Source: an uncultured Alistipes sp.
GTDB lineage: Bacteria; Bacteroidota; Bacteroidia; Bacteroidales; Rikenellaceae
DNA length: 64,000 nucleotides
Reading direction: 5' to 3'
Assembly: GCA_947367255.1 (NCBI GenBank)
Contig: CANBCZ010000002.1
Location: forward strand, 1-64,000
Position 1 is the stretch's first letter. Each line of letters begins with the position of its first letter. The notes under the pieces are model-generated. The model made no database searches. It had not been told where the DNA came from and saw only the letters and a program-made list of their open reading frames with translations. Made by a program: the position numbers and the translations under genes. Below are positions 55,509-64,000 of this stretch, one piece after another.

Positions 55509-57718
55509 GTACAGTTTTAGAGAGATACACTACACTACGCAATAAGATTGCGGAGATGTTTTCGCCGACCACACAAGCTATGGTCGATAAGGCACTTATC
55601 TTTGCCGACAGCCACCTGTCCGAGCATACCCGTTACGACGGCAAGCCTATGCTTGACCACGCCGCCGGTGTTGCATACATCGTGGCGACAGAGGTGGGTC
55701 TGGGTCGTAACTCGACCGTCTCGGCGATTATCCACGACGTTATCCGCCTCGCGGCAAAGGATGGCGATGAGGAGCGTCTGGAGCAGCTGCTTGAGCAGTG
55801 CAAAGAGATGTTTGGCGAGGAGGTGGTAGGCATTGTCAGCGGACTTGCCAATATCTCGGAGCTTAAGTTCAACACACACAAGGAGCAGGCATCGTCATTC
55901 CGCGATATGATTGTGGCATACTCAGAAGATCCGCGAGTGATACTTATCAAGCTTGCCGACCGACTGGAGGTTATGCGTTCGATAGCCATCTTCCCGAAGG
56001 AGAAGCGCAAGAAGAAGAGCTGGGAGAGTATGAACCTCTATGCACAGATTGCCCACAAGCTCGGTCTGTACAACATAAAGAGCGAGTTGGAGGACCTTGC
56101 CCTTAGTCAGCTCGAGCCGGAGAGCTACCGACATATCGTAGGCAAGCTTGCCGAGAGCGAGGAGGAGCGTCTTACCTTTATTGAGCGTTTCCTTGAGCCT
56201 ATACGCAAGGCACTCGATGCTGCGGGCATAAAGTACCACATCAAGAGCCGCACAAAGTCGGTATACTCAATTTGGAACAAGATGCGCAAGCAGCAGGTGC
56301 CATTTGAGGGTGTCTACGACATCTTTGCCCTGCGTATTATTATCGACTGTCCGAAGGAGCAGGAGAAGGCGCAGTGTTGGGTAGTCTACTCTATAGTGAG
56401 CGACTTCTACACACCAAATACCGACCGTATGCGCGACTGGATTACCATCCCTAAGTCCAATGGTTACGAGAGTCTGCACACAACGGTCTCTGCCGGCGAG
56501 GGCAAGTGGGTAGAGATTCAGATTCGTACAGAGCGTATGGACGACGTTGCCGAGCTCGGTATTGCCGCACACTGGCGCTACAAGGGTGTCAATCAGGGAG
56601 CACAGACCTCGGAGCAGTGGCTGCAGCGTCTGCGAGAGCTGATGGATGAGACAAAGGAGGATATTGCCGAGCGATTTGATGCAAAGCCTGCCTCGGGAGA
56701 GATATTTATCTTCACTCCGAATGGAGATATACGTAAGTTGCCTGAGGGTGCAACAGTGCTCGACTTTGCCTTCGATATCCACACCAACCTCGGTTCGACC
56801 TGCTCGGGTGGTAAGGTCAATGGTCGTGCAGTGCCTATTCGCGAGCAGCTCAAAAATGGAGATATTGTCGAGATTATGACCCAGAAGAACCAGCAGCCAA
56901 AGGCAGATTGGCTCAACTTCGTCGTTACGACAAAGGCTCGTCAGCGTATCAAGGCATTTATCCGCGAGGAGCAGGCAAAGAATGCCAAGCTCGGTCGTGA
57001 GGAGCTGGAGCGCAAGCTGAAGAACTGGAAGCTCACCTCAAAGAGCATCGATGAGGTGGTGGCATACCTCTGCAAGTACTACAAGCAGCGCACAGGAACA
57101 GCCCTCTATGAGCTTATTGCCACCGAGAAGATAGACCTTGCAACGGTCAAGGAGCTCATTACCCGTTGGCTCAGTGGCGAGGCAGACGAGGAGCGTCGTG
57201 CTGCCGAGGCGGCTGCCGAGCGTGCCCGTCGCGAGAGTCAGCAGCCGACAAAGCAGACAGCATCCGATGCGCTTATTATCGACGAGGGTATCAACAACAT
57301 CGTCTACAAGCTCGCCAAGTGTTGTAATCCGATTAAGGGTGACGACATCTTCGGTTTTGTCACTATCAATGCGGGCATTACAATCCACCGTTGCGACTGT
57401 CCTAATGCAAAACATATCCGCAAGAACTACCCTTATCGCATTATGGAGGCGAAGTGGAGAGAGAGTGCACAGGGCTCGTTCCGCGTGACTATCGCCATAA
57501 CCATAAACGACTCGGCAGGTGTAGTAAACCAGATAACAGAGGTTGTCAGCCGCGACCTGAAGCTCAATATCAGAACCATAAACCTCTCGTCGCGCGGTGA
57601 TGGCACCGGTGTTGGAACAATCAGCATCGAGGTCCCTTCGACATCGGTCGTAGATATGTTGCTGCACGCCATAATGCGCATAAAGGGCGTTCAGAGAGCC
57701 GTCAGAGTAAATAACTAA
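55505..57718 (+). CDS. Rel/SpoT family (p)ppGpp synthetase with partly degenerate hydrolase domain
   Basis: 737 residues: HD domain (~30-180), synthetase domain (~230-370 with KSRTKSVYSIWNKM, SNGYESLHTTV, VEIQIRT), TGS (~400-460), zinc-finger/ACT region with CCNP and the C-terminal ACT. In the HD domain His52, His77 and Asp78 remain, but the positions normally Glu-Asp are Arg81-Leu82 and the usual Asn of LADRLHNMR is Val156. The synthetase looks intact, so this is probably a RelA-like enzyme. It makes the alarmone in stringent response; hydrolysis would need another enzyme. Confidence 0.92.
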   Translation: MSTVLERYTTLRNKIAEMFSPTTQAMVDKALIFADSHLSEHTRYDGKPMLDHAAGVAYIVATEVGLGRNSTVSAIIHDVIRLAAKDGDEERLEQLLEQCKEMFGEEVVGIVSGLANISELKFNTHKEQASSFRDMIVAYSEDPRVILIKLADRLEVMRSIAIFPKEKRKKKSWESMNLYAQIAHKLGLYNIKSELEDLALSQLEPESYRHIVGKLAESEEERLTFIERFLEPIRKALDAAGIKYHIKSRTKSVYSIWNKMRKQQVPFEGVYDIFALRIIIDCPKEQEKAQCWVVYSIVSDFYTPNTDRMRDWITIPKSNGYESLHTTVSAGEGKWVEIQIRTERMDDVAELGIAAHWRYKGVNQGAQTSEQWLQRLRELMDETKEDIAERFDAKPASGEIFIFTPNGDIRKLPEGATVLDFAFDIHTNLGSTCSGGKVNGRAVPIREQLKNGDIVEIMTQKNQQPKADWLNFVVTTKARQRIKAFIREEQAKNAKLGREELERKLKNWKLTSKSIDEVVAYLCKYYKQRTGTALYELIATEKIDLATVKELITRWLSGEADEERRAAEAAAERARRESQQPTKQTASDALIIDEGINNIVYKLAKCCNPIKGDDIFGFVTINAGITIHRCDCPNAKHIRKNYPYRIMEAKWRESAQGSFRVTIAITINDSAGVVNQITEVVSRDLKLNIRTINLSSRGDGTGVGTISIEVPSTSVVDMLLHAIMRIKGVQRAVRVNN

Positions 57719-57731
57719 AACCTAAACTACG

Positions 57732-59438
57732 ATGAGACGAACCTTAAACCTTCTTCTGCTGCTACTTGCTTTTACCACAGCATCGGCACAGAGCACCTTT
57801 ACCTCAGCCCTTAAGGCTAAGGCTAAGGGCAAAGCAAACCTCTACGGCGTTGTAGAGTGTGACGGCAAACCTGTTGAGGGTGTAGCCGTATCGGATGGCT
57901 ATCAGATTGTACTGACAAACAAGAAGGGTCAGTATCTGCTCACCTCCGAGAAGCGCAACGGTAATGTATTTATCACCATCCCAAGTGGCTACGAGGCGCT
58001 ATGTGATGGTAATGATGTTGTTCCGCAGTTCTGGGCAGAGCTGAGCAGCGATACAGAGGCTGTAGAGCGTCACGACTTTGCCCTCAAGGCTGTAAACAAC
58101 GACCGACACGTTATTGCAGCCGTTGCCGACATCCATATTGCCAACCACCACAACGACCTGTCGAACTTCCGCGACATCTTTGTTCCTCGACTCAAGGAGG
58201 AGATTGAGCAGTATCGCAAGCAGGGCATACCCGTATATACCTTCTGTTTAGGTGACAGCACCCACGAGATCTATTGGTACGACTATCTCTACGACATTGG
58301 TGACTTCCGCAACACGCTCGCTGAGATTAACTATCCGACCCAATTCTTCAACACTATGGGTAACCACGACAACGACGGTGCAACACCTTGCAATGCAGAT
58401 ACCGATTTTAACGCCACCACAAAGTATCGCAAGGCATTTGGTCCGACATACTACTCGGTAAATATCGGCAAGGTGCACTATGTTATGCTCGACAATATCC
58501 ACTACATCAACAAGCCGGGAGGAAAGAAGGCGAAGGGCATTGTCGGCTCACGCAACTACATCCACGACTTCACTCCCGAGCAGTTGGCGTGGCTCAAGAA
58601 GGACCTTGAGCTCATTACAGACAAGAGCACCCCGATTGTAATCGGTGTTCACGCGCCAATCTACCGCTATAAGAACGGCATGAAGGGCAAGATCAACATC
58701 TCACTCTCCGAGCCGAGCGCAAGTGAGTTTACCGCACTGCTCCGTCCGTTCCAAAATGTACACATACTCTCGGGTCACGCACACCGCAACCGCACAACAT
58801 ACGCCGCAGAGGATAAGTCGCAGCCTGAGATTGCAAATATCATCGACCACAATATCGTTGCCGTATCGGGCTCGTTGTGGTACTCATCGGGCTTCGGCGG
58901 TCCTATGCTCGGCTCACTGGGCGAGCCTGCCGGCTGCAAGATATTTACCATCGACGACAAGGATATAAAGTGGTACTTCAACCCTACGCAGCTGCCGGCA
59001 AAGGAGCAGTTCCGCTGCTTCGATATGAACGCCGTACGCGACTACTTCAAGAGCAATGGCGAGGCGCGCGTATTTTTCGACAAATTCCCAGATAGAACCG
59101 ACTATGCAAAGTGGGATGTTGATAACGCCGTAATGATTCACGTGTGGGATTGGGCTAACGACTGGAAGATTAAGGTTACCGAGAACGGCAAAGAGCTGAA
59201 GGTTGTCCGTAAAAAGGCGGAGAACCCGCAGATGCTCATCGGTCTTGATCTTCCGAATACCCTCTGGCTCCACAAGTTCGACAAGAAGAACAACAAGCGC
59301 AAGATGCACCCGCATATGTTCCACGTTGTCACTTCGGCTCCGAATACAACTATCGAGGTTACAGTTACCGACCGCTTCGGCAACGAGTATCATCAGACTA
59401 TGGAGCGACCAAAACCATTTAGTGTTCACATGAAATAG
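57732..59438 (+). CDS. Secreted metallophosphoesterase, tandem copy 1
   Basis: 568 residues with signal peptide (to ~20). An N-terminal Ig-like module (GVVECDGKPVEGVAVSDGY) is followed by a calcineurin-like domain with Asp133-x-His135 in ADIHIAN, GDS, GNHDNDGA, GVHAPIY and GHAHRNR, and a C-terminal beta domain. MetallophosN/MetallophosC architecture. Gap of 13 nt after rel. Confidence 0.9.
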   Translation: MRRTLNLLLLLLAFTTASAQSTFTSALKAKAKGKANLYGVVECDGKPVEGVAVSDGYQIVLTNKKGQYLLTSEKRNGNVFITIPSGYEALCDGNDVVPQFWAELSSDTEAVERHDFALKAVNNDRHVIAAVADIHIANHHNDLSNFRDIFVPRLKEEIEQYRKQGIPVYTFCLGDSTHEIYWYDYLYDIGDFRNTLAEINYPTQFFNTMGNHDNDGATPCNADTDFNATTKYRKAFGPTYYSVNIGKVHYVMLDNIHYINKPGGKKAKGIVGSRNYIHDFTPEQLAWLKKDLELITDKSTPIVIGVHAPIYRYKNGMKGKINISLSEPSASEFTALLRPFQNVHILSGHAHRNRTTYAAEDKSQPEIANIIDHNIVAVSGSLWYSSGFGGPMLGSLGEPAGCKIFTIDDKDIKWYFNPTQLPAKEQFRCFDMNAVRDYFKSNGEARVFFDKFPDRTDYAKWDVDNAVMIHVWDWANDWKIKVTENGKELKVVRKKAENPQMLIGLDLPNTLWLHKFDKKNNKRKMHPHMFHVVTSAPNTTIEVTVTDRFGNEYHQTMERPKPFSVHMK

Positions 59439-59446
59439 CCCGAACT

Positions 59447-61162
59447 ATGAAACGATTATTTTTATCAATACTCACTCTGACTATTGCCGCAACAGCTATA
59501 GCACAGAGCACATTTACTTCAACCCTCGCAGCAAAAGCGGCAAAGGGGGCTACAATATACGGTGTTGTCGAGTGCGATGGCACTCCGCTTGAGGGGGTTG
59601 CGGTATCTGACGGTTACAACATCGTAAAGACCGACAAAAAGGGTGTATACAACCTTGTGTCGGAGAAGAAAAACGGAACAGTATTTATCACTATACCAAG
59701 TGGTTACGAGGCATATACCGAAGGAGATGATGTTGTACCGCAGTTCTGGGCACACCTTACTGCCGAGCCGACAGCTACAGAGCGTCACGACTTCAGAGTG
59801 CGCAGAGCGGATAACGACAACCACGTAATTGTCGCCGTAACGGATATTCACCTTGCAAACCTCTTTAACGATGTGAGTATCTTTACCAACTCATTTGTGC
59901 CGAGCGTCAAGAGCGAGATCGAGCAGTATCGCAAGCAGGGCATACCTGTATATACTATATGTATGGGCGACAGCAGCTTTGACATCTACTGGTACGACTA
60001 CCTCTACGACATTGGCGACTTCCGCCGCACACTTGCCGAGGCGAACTATCCGACCCAGTTCTTCAACACTATGGGTAACCACGACAACGACGGCGCAACA
60101 CCTTGCGATGAAAATACCGACTGGAACGCCTCTGCAAAGTATCGTAAGGCATTCGGACCTACTTACTACTCGGTCAATATCGGTAAGGTACACTACATTA
60201 TGCTCGACAATCAGGTATATCTCAACGAGCCGTTGCCTAATGCCAAGCCGGGTAAGAATATTGTCGGTGCGCGCAACCGCGTAACATCCATTACCCGTGC
60301 GCAGCTCGACTGGCTGGCAAAGGATTTGGCAACCGTTACCGACAAAAATACCCCTATTGTACTTGCTGCACACGCACCTATCTTCCGATATGAGGACTAT
60401 ATGGATGCACCGATAAAGTGCAACCTGCCGGAGGAACAGAGAAACGAGTTTGTGGCGCTGCTCAAGGAGTTTTCTACAGTACACATCCTCTCGGGTCATA
60501 CACACCGCAACCGCTGCTGCTATGGTCGTGACGATGCGGCACAGCCCGATATTGCAAACATCACCGAGCACACCGTATCTGCCGTATCGGGTACCCGTTG
60601 GCACACAACAGCCTTCGGAGGTCCGCAGATTGCAGTTACCGGCGACCCTGCAGGTTGTAAAATCTTCAAGATTGCCGACAACGACATAAGCTGGTACTTC
60701 AAGGCGACCGAGTTTGATGCCGACACACAGTTCCGCTGCTTCGATATGAATCAGGTAGCTCAGTTCTACAACACTTCGGGAGAGATGAAGGTCTTCCTCG
60801 ACCACTATCCAAAGCGCACCAACTACGGCAAGAAGGCGGGTTCAAACGATGTTATGATACATGTTTGGGATTGGGCTAACGACTGGAAAATCAAGGTTAC
60901 AGAGGACGGCAAGGAGCTCGATGTTACCCGCAAAAAGGCAGAGAACCCGCAGTATGTTCTCGCCTACGAGGTTGCAAAGCGCCTCTGGACCTTCGACCTC
61001 AAGTCGTCATCGAGCAAGAAGAAGACTCGTCACCCGCATATGTTCCATGTGACAACATCTTCGCCAAATTCGACCCTTGAGGTGACCGTTACCGACTGCT
61101 TCGGCAATGAGTATCACCAGACAATGGAGCGACCTAAACCATTCCACCTGCATATGAAATAG
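59447..61162 (+). CDS. Secreted metallophosphoesterase, tandem copy 2
   Basis: 571 residues with signal peptide (MKRLFLSILTLTIAATAIAQ). VTDIHLAN, GDSSFDIYWYDY, GNHDNDGATPCDENTD, AAHAPIF and GHTHRNR are present. Copies 1 and 2 share WYDYLYDIGDFR.TLAE, and end with the same ERPKPF..HMK. 8 nt after copy 1. Confidence 0.9.
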   Translation: MKRLFLSILTLTIAATAIAQSTFTSTLAAKAAKGATIYGVVECDGTPLEGVAVSDGYNIVKTDKKGVYNLVSEKKNGTVFITIPSGYEAYTEGDDVVPQFWAHLTAEPTATERHDFRVRRADNDNHVIVAVTDIHLANLFNDVSIFTNSFVPSVKSEIEQYRKQGIPVYTICMGDSSFDIYWYDYLYDIGDFRRTLAEANYPTQFFNTMGNHDNDGATPCDENTDWNASAKYRKAFGPTYYSVNIGKVHYIMLDNQVYLNEPLPNAKPGKNIVGARNRVTSITRAQLDWLAKDLATVTDKNTPIVLAAHAPIFRYEDYMDAPIKCNLPEEQRNEFVALLKEFSTVHILSGHTHRNRCCYGRDDAAQPDIANITEHTVSAVSGTRWHTTAFGGPQIAVTGDPAGCKIFKIADNDISWYFKATEFDADTQFRCFDMNQVAQFYNTSGEMKVFLDHYPKRTNYGKKAGSNDVMIHVWDWANDWKIKVTEDGKELDVTRKKAENPQYVLAYEVAKRLWTFDLKSSSSKKKTRHPHMFHVTTSSPNSTLEVTVTDCFGNEYHQTMERPKPFHLHMK

Positions 61163-61175
61163 ATAGAGAAGCTAT

Positions 61176-62909
61176 ATGAAAAAGAGCCTACTACTAACCA
61201 TTCTTATCGCCATCTTTACCACAGCATCGGCACAGAGCACATTTGTATCGACCCTCAAGGCTAAAGCTGCAAAGGGAGCTACAATATATGGTGTTGTCGA
61301 GTGCAACGGTGTTCCGATGGAGGGCGTTGCCGTATCTGACGGCTACAACATCGTAAAGACCGACAAAAAGGGCGTCTACAACCTTGTATCGGAGAAGCGT
61401 AACGGCAATGTCTTTATAACTATCCCAAGCGGATACGAAGCACCGGTTGCTCCGGGCGATGTGCAGCCACAATATTGGGCAGCACTCTCTGCTGACAAGG
61501 GCACTGCTGAGCGTCACGACTTCTGCCTGAACAAGGTCGAAAACTCTCGCCACGTAATGCTTGCCATTACCGATATCCACCTCTCTAACCAACTGGGGGA
61601 CATCGAACAGTTCAAAGAGCGCGTATTGCCACGACTGCGCTCCGAGGCTGACAAGTATCGCCAGCAGGGCATACCCGTATATACTATGTGTATGGGTGAC
61701 AGTAGTTTTGACCTGTTCTGGTACGACTACCTCTTCGATATTGGCGATTTTCGCAGCACTATAAAGCAGGTGGGCTACCCTACACCTATATTTATTGCTA
61801 TGGGTAACCACGACAACGACGGTGCAACTACCCCTGATGAAAATACCGACTTCAACGCCACAGAGAAGTATCGCAAAGCGTTTGGTCCGACATACTACTC
61901 GTTCAACATAGGCGATGTGCACTACATTATGCTCGACAACCTGCGCTACCGCAACGAGAAGAGACCAAAGATGAAGCCGGGAAAGAATATTGTCGGTGCA
62001 CGCAACTATGACCATATCGTAGTCGAGGATCAGCTGGAGTGGCTGCGTAAAGATCTGGCGATGATTGAGGACAAGAACACACCTATCGTTGTGGGTATGC
62101 ACTCTCCTGTCTTCCGTATGCTCTCTGAGCATAACTCGCGCGAGCTCTACAGCTACTTCCACGACAGCGAGGGCAATCGTACACTCCCTCCTGCACTCTA
62201 CTTCGCCTCAACATTTGCAGAGTTCAAGCAGGTGCACTTCCTTACAGGTCACTCGCACAAACTTATCACAACCCACTGCAAGCAGGCTACAGCCTACCCT
62301 GAGATTGCAAACATCATCGACCACAATGTCGGTGCCATTTGCGGTGCGTGGTGGCTTACCGCAGCACACGGTGGTCCGCACCTTGCTCCGGATGGTGCAC
62401 CTGCGGGCTTTAAGGTCTTCCCTGTAGATGGTAAAAATATCGAGTGGTACTACACCTCTGCCGATTGTGGTGCTCAGAAGCAGTTCCAATCATTTGACCT
62501 CAACACCGTACGCGACTACTACCGCACAAATGGAGAGATGCGTGTATTTCTGGAGGTAAACCCTGCTCGCACCGACTTTGCAAAGGTCGAGGATAACCGC
62601 GTGGCTATCCACATCTGGGACTGGGCTCCGGACTGGAAGGTGAGCGTTACAGAGAACGGTAAGCCTCTGGAGGTTACACACTGCCCTATGGAGAATCCGC
62701 AGTACACCGTTGCCTACTGTATTCCTAAGAGCGTTTGGCGTCGCAACCTTACCCCGAACGCCTTTGGTGCCGAACTGACAGCACATATGTTCCATGTAAC
62801 GGCATCTGCACCCGATACTACTCTCGAGATCAGTGTCACAGACTCTTTCGGTCACACATATACCGAAACAATGGCGCGTCCGAAGGCATTTTCAAAGCAT
62901 ATCGAATAA
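61176..62909 (+). CDS. Secreted metallophosphoesterase, tandem copy 3
   Basis: 577 residues with signal peptide. ITDIHLSN, GDSSFDLFWYDY, GNHDNDGATT, MHSPVFR and GHSHKLI; more diverged from copies 1 and 2, including a longer loop after MHSPVFRML. 13 nt after copy 2. Confidence 0.9.
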   Translation: MKKSLLLTILIAIFTTASAQSTFVSTLKAKAAKGATIYGVVECNGVPMEGVAVSDGYNIVKTDKKGVYNLVSEKRNGNVFITIPSGYEAPVAPGDVQPQYWAALSADKGTAERHDFCLNKVENSRHVMLAITDIHLSNQLGDIEQFKERVLPRLRSEADKYRQQGIPVYTMCMGDSSFDLFWYDYLFDIGDFRSTIKQVGYPTPIFIAMGNHDNDGATTPDENTDFNATEKYRKAFGPTYYSFNIGDVHYIMLDNLRYRNEKRPKMKPGKNIVGARNYDHIVVEDQLEWLRKDLAMIEDKNTPIVVGMHSPVFRMLSEHNSRELYSYFHDSEGNRTLPPALYFASTFAEFKQVHFLTGHSHKLITTHCKQATAYPEIANIIDHNVGAICGAWWLTAAHGGPHLAPDGAPAGFKVFPVDGKNIEWYYTSADCGAQKQFQSFDLNTVRDYYRTNGEMRVFLEVNPARTDFAKVEDNRVAIHIWDWAPDWKVSVTENGKPLEVTHCPMENPQYTVAYCIPKSVWRRNLTPNAFGAELTAHMFHVTASAPDTTLEISVTDSFGHTYTETMARPKAFSKHIE

Positions 62910-62927
62910 CTATACAACACTACCTAT

Positions 62928-64000
62928 ATGAAAGACTTTGTAATTGGATTGGATTACGGTACCGACTCGGCGCGTGCCGTGCTTGTAAATGCCCACACGG
63001 GCGAACAGATTGCCGAGGCTGTTCACAACTACGCTCGCTGGTCACGCGGTGAGTACTGCAACGCCCTCGAGAGCCGTTTCCGTCAGCACCCGCTCGACTA
63101 TATCGAGGCTCTGAAGAGTGTTCTGCACGGGGTATTGGATAGCAACAAGCAGATTGCTCCGTTTGTTCGCGCCATCTCTGTCGATACTACAGCAAGTACC
63201 CCTTGTCTTACCGACGAGAATCTGCAGCCTCTCTCGCTCAAGGAGGAGTATAAAGATAACCCCGATGCGATGTTTGTCCTCTGGAAGGACCACACAGGCG
63301 TTGCTGAGGCAGCAGCTATCGAGGAGGCGTGTCACAAGAGCGAGGTAGATTATACTCAGGTTTCGGGCTACCACTACTCTGCGGAGTGTTTCTGGTCAAA
63401 GGTTATGCACCTGCTGGGAACAAATGCCGATATGCGTCGCGATGCCCGCTCGGTTATTGAGTGTAGCGACTTTATCTGCGCAACTCTTGCAGGGGTGACC
63501 GACCCTGCCGTATCGCGTATGGGTCACTGCAACGCTGCACAGAAGATGTTCTGGAGTGAGGAGTGGGGCGGTTTCCCACCGGAGAGTTTCTTCGAGTCGC
63601 TCGACCCTGCCCTTGTGCCGATTTTGCGTACACTCAACGCCAACAAATATACCTGCGACAAGCCTTACGGCAAAATCAGCGCACAGTGGGCAGCAGAACT
63701 CGGTCTTAACAGCGATGTTGTTATCGGCTGCGGCAATGTAGACTCACATCAGGGCGCTATCGGTGCCGGAGTGGCATATAAGCGCGCTATGATCAACCTC
63801 GGAACATCGGGTTGCTGTATGTTTGTCATTCCGAATGAGGTTTTGGGCGGCAGAATTATCGACGGCGTATTTGGTCAGGCTGAGAGCTGCATTATCCCGG
63901 GTCTTGTAGGTTTTGAGGTCGGTCTGTCGGCATTTGGCGATGCTTACGCTTGGTTGCGTCGCACACTCGCCTATCCGACTGTAGAGATACTTGCAAAGAG
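62928..64000 (+). CDS. araB: Ribulokinase (FGGY family), 5' part; runs off window
   Basis: 357 complete codons from the ATG at 62928. MKDFVIGLDYGTDSARAVLV is the FGGY phosphate-binding start. FRQHPLDYIEALKSV and VDTTASTPCLTD match the AraB ribulokinase group rather than xylulokinase. NLGTSGCCMFV is the second phosphate motif. It phosphorylates L-ribulose in arabinose use. Follows the metallophosphoesterases by 18 nt. Confidence 0.85.
   Translation, partial: MKDFVIGLDYGTDSARAVLVNAHTGEQIAEAVHNYARWSRGEYCNALESRFRQHPLDYIEALKSVLHGVLDSNKQIAPFVRAISVDTTASTPCLTDENLQPLSLKEEYKDNPDAMFVLWKDHTGVAEAAAIEEACHKSEVDYTQVSGYHYSAECFWSKVMHLLGTNADMRRDARSVIECSDFICATLAGVTDPAVSRMGHCNAAQKMFWSEEWGGFPPESFFESLDPALVPILRTLNANKYTCDKPYGKISAQWAAELGLNSDVVIGCGNVDSHQGAIGAGVAYKRAMINLGTSGCCMFVIPNEVLGGRIIDGVFGQAESCIIPGLVGFEVGLSAFGDAYAWLRRTLAYPTVEILAK

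Noticed and set aside
59891..62162. Long minus-strand frames opposite the metallophosphoesterases
   Set aside because: They recur at matching positions in the paralogues (58248-58502, 59891-60805, 61194-62162) because the real genes are duplicated, not because they are genes.

Overview
The window reads as a chromosomal segment of a Bacteroidales bacterium, probably close to Alistipes/Rikenellaceae. This placement is inferred from TAnnTTTG -7 promoter boxes, no usable Shine-Dalgarno signals, a lipidated TamA homologue (TamL), zinc-less S14 and L36, many signal-peptide carbohydrate-active proteins, and moderate GC. No phage, IS, plasmid or CRISPR genes were seen.

Layout. 1-230: 5' part of rplS (leftward) behind a structured leader. 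231-754: non-coding block of modular palindromic repeats. 755-3442: two leftward genes (secreted FAD oxidoreductase, alpha/beta hydrolase). 3525-8726: rightward dapF-tamL-dxs. 8807-8893: tRNA-Leu(GAG), then a DUF3127-type gene. 9414-13771: leftward GH3 glycosidase coupled to an unassigned secreted protein. 13900-16217: rightward ABC transporter operon with a GntR/YtrA-type regulator and a matching operator over the predicted start. 16279-18071: small secreted protein and pgk. 18144-20552: multidomain lipoprotein with a C-terminal SGNH/DUF4886 domain. 20594-21048: second non-coding palindrome block. 21049-39379: one 18-kb leftward str-S10-spc-alpha cluster (rpsL to rplQ with fusA, secY, map, infA, rpoA). 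39814-43039: leftward unit of two secreted PHP-domain proteins and an esterase. 43314-64000: rightward leuS, six tandem secreted esterases, prfA, a TonB-C-like protein, xseA-xseB, a methyltransferase, a Rel-type (p)ppGpp enzyme, three tandem secreted metallophosphoesterases and the start of a ribulokinase gene.

How the parts may work together. The housekeeping genes cover translation, isoprenoid and lysine/peptidoglycan precursor synthesis, glycolysis and stringent response. Between them sit tandemly amplified exported hydrolases (6 esterases, 3 metallophosphoesterases, 2 PHP proteins, 1 further esterase, GH3). These suggest deacylation and dephosphorylation of host or dietary polymers; the pentose link rests only on the adjacent ribulokinase.

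The most unusual signal is a pair of ~126-bp multi-tier palindromes (630-755 and 20918-21044). Their primary sequences differ but the stems are kept by compensatory changes. All nine wobble pairs counted, including two in a related hairpin at 20725-20756, are G-U only if the plus strand is the RNA, so I propose a structured plus-strand RNA family. Further RNA-level candidates are a pseudoknot-capable rplS leader and a terminator-promoter-leader cassette that splits the spc operon before rpsH.
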